Of a stretch of DNA of 9,789 nt, positions 7,088-9,789 are shown piece by piece. Position numbers and translations under genes: made by a program. Every line of letters starts with the position of its first letter. The stretch's first letter is position 1. Source of the stretch: JBBILG01 sp037445085 (GTDB lineage: Bacteria; Pseudomonadota; Gammaproteobacteria; Burkholderiales; Methylophilaceae); contig JBBILG010000068.1 of the NCBI GenBank assembly GCA_037445085.1, positions 1 through 9,789 on the forward strand, written 5' to 3'. A model generated the notes under the pieces. It ran no database searches and was not told the DNA's origin. It worked only from the letters and a program-made list of their open reading frames with translations.

Positions 7088-7116
7088 TGAAGCGGGTGTG
7101 CGAACTGTAATACAAT
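7088..7116 (+). promoter_or_regulatory. Candidate sigma-70 promoter for the diguanylate cyclase gene
   Basis: TACAAT at 7111-7116 is a good -10 hexamer, preceded by a poor -35 region (about 7087-7093, GTGAAGC). Transcription would begin near 7123 and give a leader of about 50 bases with no evident ribosome site before ATG 7174. Confidence 0.3.
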
Positions 7117-7131
7117 CTTTCGACTGCTGTG

Positions 7132-7162
7132 ATTCTAACCCATCCTCATCCCCCGCTGACAG
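7132..7162 (-). promoter_or_regulatory. flgA: Candidate promoter for flgA
   Basis: On the minus strand TAGAAT (7137-7132) matches the -10 consensus at five of six positions. CTGTCA (7162-7157) is a four-of-six -35, but the 19-base spacer is too long for a strong promoter. I found no good sigma-54 or sigma-28 motif upstream of flgA. The start would fall near 7125, about 43 bases before the ATG. Confidence 0.22.
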
Positions 7163-7173
7163 CCCGCTCATCC

Positions 7174-8913
7174 ATGACCGCCGTCCCCAAGCCCACCGAT
7201 ATCGCCCGCCAGGCGCTGCTCAGGCTGGCGCAGCGCAAGGTACCGCCCACGCCGGACAACTTTCGTCTCGTCTACGAGGAAATCGCCGGCCGCCAGCCCG
7301 AGGGCGGCGCGGCGGATCTGGCCCGCGTACTGGACAGGGTACTGCAGGAGGCCGGCCAGCAGCGGCCGAAATACCTCAAGGCTGCCAGGAATCTCGCCGA
7401 CGCCGTGGCGAAACGGGACTGGCAGGCGGCGGAAGCCCTGCTGCGCGAACTGCTGCCCACCGGCGGCGGTGCCGGCTGGCCCGCCGTGATCCGCGGCCTG
7501 GTGCGGCAGCTCGAAGCCAGCTACAGGGGGCTCACGCCCAGCAAGAAGAAGGAGGGCCTGGAGCGCGCGCTGATCAACTTCGAGCATGAACCCGACCTGC
7601 TGCCGGAAAAGCTCCAGGCACTGGTGGCTTCCTGGGGAGCCGGCGTGCAGCCGGAAGACGCGGAGACGGACGTGGCCGCCGCGGCGGCAGCGATCCCGCC
7701 CGTGCCGTCGGCGACCGCGGGCGCCTGGCGCGATCTGCTGATCCAGGCGCTCGAACTGGGACTCCTGTCGCAGCTCCGCTACCTGCCGGAAATGGCGCGC
7801 ATGGCCGAAGCCCTGCTGGAGCAGGCGCGCCGCGCGCGCAGCGAGCAGGACATCGCCGGGCTGGCGCAGGCGTTCCGGCCGTTCTGGTACAAGCTGGAAA
7901 TCCATAGCGACGGCCAGTACCGCCTGCACGAGGAACTGCTGCAGGTGCTGCGCCTGCTGGCCGACAGCATGGGCGAGCTGGTGGCGGGCGACGCCTGGCT
8001 GCTGGGGCAGACGCGCCTGGTGCAGGAGATCCTGCGCCAGCCGCTCGACATCGAAATGCTCTATGACGCCGAGAGCAGTCTCAAAGAGCTGGTTTTCAAG
8101 CAGGGCCAGGTCCGGCACGGGCTTGCCGAAGCGCGGGAGACGCTGAAACAGATGGCGGCCACCTTCGTCGAGCGCCTGGCGGCCATGACGGCCAGCACCG
8201 GCAGCTATCACGAAAAGATCGTCCGCTACCAGGAGGAGATCGGTGCCACGCGCGACATCGTCGAACTCAACCAGGTGCTCGACCGCCTCATGGCCGACAC
8301 CCGCAGCATGCAACTGGATGCCCTGCGCGCGCATGAACAACTGCGGGAAACGCAGCGCAAGGTGGCGGTGGCGGAACAGCGCATCCGCGAGCTCACTACC
8401 GAGCTGGAGCAGGCCAGCGAACGGATGCACAAGGATTTCCTCACTGCCGCGCTCAACCGGCGCGGCATGCAGGAGGCGCTGGAGCGCGAGTTCTCCCGCG
8501 CCGAACGGCAGGGCACGGTGCTCAGTCTCGCGCTGCTGGACGTTGACCATTTCAAGAAGCTCAACGACAGCCTGGGGCATGCGGCCGGCGATGCCGCGCT
8601 CGTCCACCTCGCGCAAGTGACGCGCGAGGCGCTGCGGCCCGGCGACGCGCTGGCGCGCTACGGCGGCGAGGAGTTCCTCGTCATCCTGCCGGAGGCCGCA
8701 CGCGACCAGGCCGTGGACATCATGACCCGCCTGCAGCGTGAGCTGACGCGCAACTTTTTCCTGCACCGTAACGAGCGCGTGCTGATCACCTTCAGCGCCG
8801 GGGTGGCGGAGCGCCGCGCTGGCGAACCCGCCGAAGCCGTCATCCGGCGCGCCGACCAGGCGCTCTACCAGGCCAAGCAGCGCGGCCGCAACCGCGTGGT
8901 CGCGGCAGACTGA
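7174..8913 (+). CDS. GGDEF diguanylate cyclase with long helical N-terminal region
   Basis: This protein makes c-di-GMP from two GTP. From ATG 7174 it has 579 residues. The GGDEF domain covers about 420-579, opening with KDFLTAALNRRGM and containing LALLDVDHFKKLNDSLGH. The catalytic signature is GGEEF at 497-501. Five residues before it lies RPGD (488-491), the RxxD inhibitory site, so feedback inhibition by the product is expected. The first ~300 residues show no signal peptide, membrane span or sensor domain I can name; they are helical, begin with PTDIARQALLRLAQRKVPPTPDNF, and have an Ala/Pro linker near 167-180. Residues about 300-420 look like coiled coil, which would dimerise the cyclase. 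The protein should be cytoplasmic. An in-frame GTG at 7129 would add 15 residues rich in Pro and Thr; the ATG is preferred, though no ribosome site is visible. The gene sits between divergent flgA and flgB, which suggests a role in motility. Confidence 0.95.
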   Translation: MTAVPKPTDIARQALLRLAQRKVPPTPDNFRLVYEEIAGRQPEGGAADLARVLDRVLQEAGQQRPKYLKAARNLADAVAKRDWQAAEALLRELLPTGGGAGWPAVIRGLVRQLEASYRGLTPSKKKEGLERALINFEHEPDLLPEKLQALVASWGAGVQPEDAETDVAAAAAAIPPVPSATAGAWRDLLIQALELGLLSQLRYLPEMARMAEALLEQARRARSEQDIAGLAQAFRPFWYKLEIHSDGQYRLHEELLQVLRLLADSMGELVAGDAWLLGQTRLVQEILRQPLDIEMLYDAESSLKELVFKQGQVRHGLAEARETLKQMAATFVERLAAMTASTGSYHEKIVRYQEEIGATRDIVELNQVLDRLMADTRSMQLDALRAHEQLRETQRKVAVAEQRIRELTTELEQASERMHKDFLTAALNRRGMQEALEREFSRAERQGTVLSLALLDVDHFKKLNDSLGHAAGDAALVHLAQVTREALRPGDALARYGGEEFLVILPEAARDQAVDIMTRLQRELTRNFFLHRNERVLITFSAGVAERRAGEPAEAVIRRADQALYQAKQRGRNRVVAAD

Positions 8914-8942
8914 AGCGGCAGACTCTGCCGGCCGCCTTGCCG

Positions 8943-8970
8943 CCCTGCCGGCAAGACCTTGCCGGCAGGG
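8943..8970 (+). terminator. Strong hairpin after the diguanylate cyclase gene
   Basis: CCCTGCCGGCAA (8943-8954) and TTGCCGGCAGGG (8959-8970) form a perfect 12-bp stem with a GACC loop, 29 bases after the cyclase stop. No T-run follows, so termination may need a factor, or it may only protect the 3' end. It separates the cyclase transcript from the flgB promoter at 9018. Confidence 0.5.
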
Positions 8971-9017
8971 TCCACCCATCTGGCTGCCATGCCGCACGGG
9001 AGGCTGTTCCCCGGGGC

Positions 9018-9033
9018 TGGCACGTATCCTGCA
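9018..9033 (+). promoter_or_regulatory. Sigma-54 (RpoN) promoter of the flgB operon
   Basis: TGGCACG-TATC-CTGCA matches the TGGCACG-N4-TTGCA consensus except for one T. The invariant GG (-24) and GC (-12) are exactly 10 bases apart. The predicted start, near 9044, is about 27 bases before the flgB ATG. Class II/III rod genes are RpoN-dependent in several polarly flagellated proteobacteria, which fits. An activator of the FleQ or FlrC/FleR type would be needed; its site is not recognisable here. Confidence 0.8.
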
Positions 9034-9070
9034 GTGAGGAAGCCGTCATCTTCGTGCAGGATACGGTCAC

Positions 9071-9481
9071 ATGATCAACAGCATCGACAGGGCACTGGCA
9101 TTCGACGCCAAGGCGCTCGCCCTGCGCGGCTACCGCCAGCAGATCCTCGCCACCAACATCGCCAATGCCGATACGCCCAACTACAAGGCCATGGACATCG
9201 ACTTCGCCAAGGCGCTGCGTCAGGCGCAGGGGGCGAGCGGCGGCGGACTCACCCTGGCGCGCACCAGCGCCGGCCACCTGGGTGCCGGCGGCGGCGGCAG
9301 TCTGGCGGGCGTGCGGCCGCAGTACCGCGCAGCGGTGCAGCCCAGCCTGGACGGCAACACCGTGGATCCCAACGTCGAGCAGGCGCAGTTCGCCGAGAAC
9401 GCCCTGCACTACATGGCCACCCTCCAGTTCCTCAATGGCAAGGTACGCAGCACCTTGCTCGCGCTGCAGGAAGGCAGGTAA
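9071..9481 (+). CDS. flgB: Flagellar proximal rod protein FlgB
   Basis: FlgB is a proximal rod protein of the flagellar basal body, exported by the flagellar type III system and so without a cleaved signal. The 136 residues match the usual length. The N-terminal rod signature is clear (RGYRQQILATNIANADTPNYKAMDIDF), as is the C-terminal amphipathic helix (EQAQFAENALHYMATLQFLNGKVRSTLLAL) that packs in the rod bundle. The middle, about 52-80, is a Gly/Ala-rich variable loop. AGGA at 9058-9061 is 9 bases before the ATG. It heads a rod operon read from the sigma-54 promoter just upstream. Confidence 0.97.
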   Translation: MINSIDRALAFDAKALALRGYRQQILATNIANADTPNYKAMDIDFAKALRQAQGASGGGLTLARTSAGHLGAGGGGSLAGVRPQYRAAVQPSLDGNTVDPNVEQAQFAENALHYMATLQFLNGKVRSTLLALQEGR

Positions 9482-9487
9482 TCAATC

Positions 9488-9789
9488 ATGGGGCTATTCA
9501 ACGTCTTCGACATCGCCGGTTCCGCCATGACCGCGCAGTCCCTGCGCCTCAACGTGGTGGCGAGCAACATGGCCAACGCCAACAGCGTCACCAGCTCCAC
9601 CGGCGAGCCTTACCGGGCAAAACAGGTGGTGTTCGAGACGCGCCCGCTCAACCCGGCCATGCCGCGCGGGGTCGCCGGCGTGGCGGTGCAGCGGGTGGTG
9701 GACGATCCTTCTCCCATGCGCCTGGTCTACGACCCCGCCAACCCCTACGCCGACGCGCGCGGCGCGGACCAGCTTCCAGCCGACCGGCA
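9488..9789 (+). CDS. flgC: Flagellar proximal rod protein FlgC, N-terminal part, 3' end outside window
   Basis: FlgC joins FlgB and FlgF in the proximal rod. The 100 visible residues begin MGLFNVFDIAGSAMTAQSLR, followed by VVASNMANANSVTSSTGEPYRAKQVVFE and SPMRLVYDPANPYADA, all typical of FlgC. About 35 residues remain beyond the window. The start is 6 bases after the flgB stop, with GCAGG at 9474-9478 as ribosome site, so the pair is translationally linked. The last eight or nine codons (GADQLPADR) depart from the expected GYVxxPNVD, with only the Gly and Pro in register. Because no other frame restores the motif, this looks like poor sequence at the end of a contig, not a true change. Confidence 0.94.
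   Translation, partial: MGLFNVFDIAGSAMTAQSLRLNVVASNMANANSVTSSTGEPYRAKQVVFETRPLNPAMPRGVAGVAVQRVVDDPSPMRLVYDPANPYADARGADQLPADR

Noticed and set aside
7083..7173. Sigma-54 promoter for flgA on the minus strand
   Set aside because: The only GG...GC pair there has 11-12 bases between the elements instead of 10 and lacks the flanking consensus.
7168..8997. 609-codon minus-strand open frame opposite the diguanylate cyclase
   Set aside because: The plus strand encodes a complete GGDEF protein; the antisense product is compositionally biased with no recognisable motif.

Overview
The window is GC-rich, densely coding DNA from a motile, sulfur-oxidising proteobacterium. A betaproteobacterium of the Thiobacillus type is my best guess, based on flavocytochrome c sulfide dehydrogenase genes beside flagellar basal-body genes and on a diguanylate cyclase whose N-terminus is of a type I associate with Betaproteobacteria. 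The taxonomic call is inference. There are nine protein-coding genes, two of them cut by the window edges. No RNA gene, insertion sequence, CRISPR array or origin is visible, and no gene-free stretch exceeds 157 bases.

Left part (1-3187): the C-terminal two thirds of purL (purine synthesis), then a small exported ankyrin-repeat protein on the same strand, with no obvious terminator between them.

Sulfide-oxidation part (3241-4841): a monohaem cytochrome c and a Tat-exported FAD protein, 2 bases apart, form a complete fccAB pair. FccB oxidises sulfide in the periplasm and the cytochrome passes electrons on to the respiratory chain. Two further exported proteins follow on the same strand: an unrecognised 187-residue protein and an SMP-30-like beta-propeller that keeps the residues expected for metal binding. 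Ankyrin protein, FccA, FccB, unknown protein and propeller all carry export signals, so 2702-6376 is in effect a periplasmic gene cluster.

Flagellar part (6396-9789): flgA (P-ring assembly chaperone, minus strand) converges on the propeller gene across a 20-bp perfect palindrome. Divergent from flgA is a GGDEF diguanylate cyclase with an intact active site and an intact product-inhibition site. After a strong hairpin and a near-consensus sigma-54 promoter come flgB and the start of flgC (proximal rod). The cyclase gene lies in the spacer that separates the divergent flgA and flgB transcripts in many bacteria, which suggests, but does not prove, that its c-di-GMP output is tied to motility.

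No clearly new system stands out. The parts least explained by known families are the 187-residue exported protein, the N-terminal ~300 residues of the cyclase, and a short propeller-like relic after fccB.
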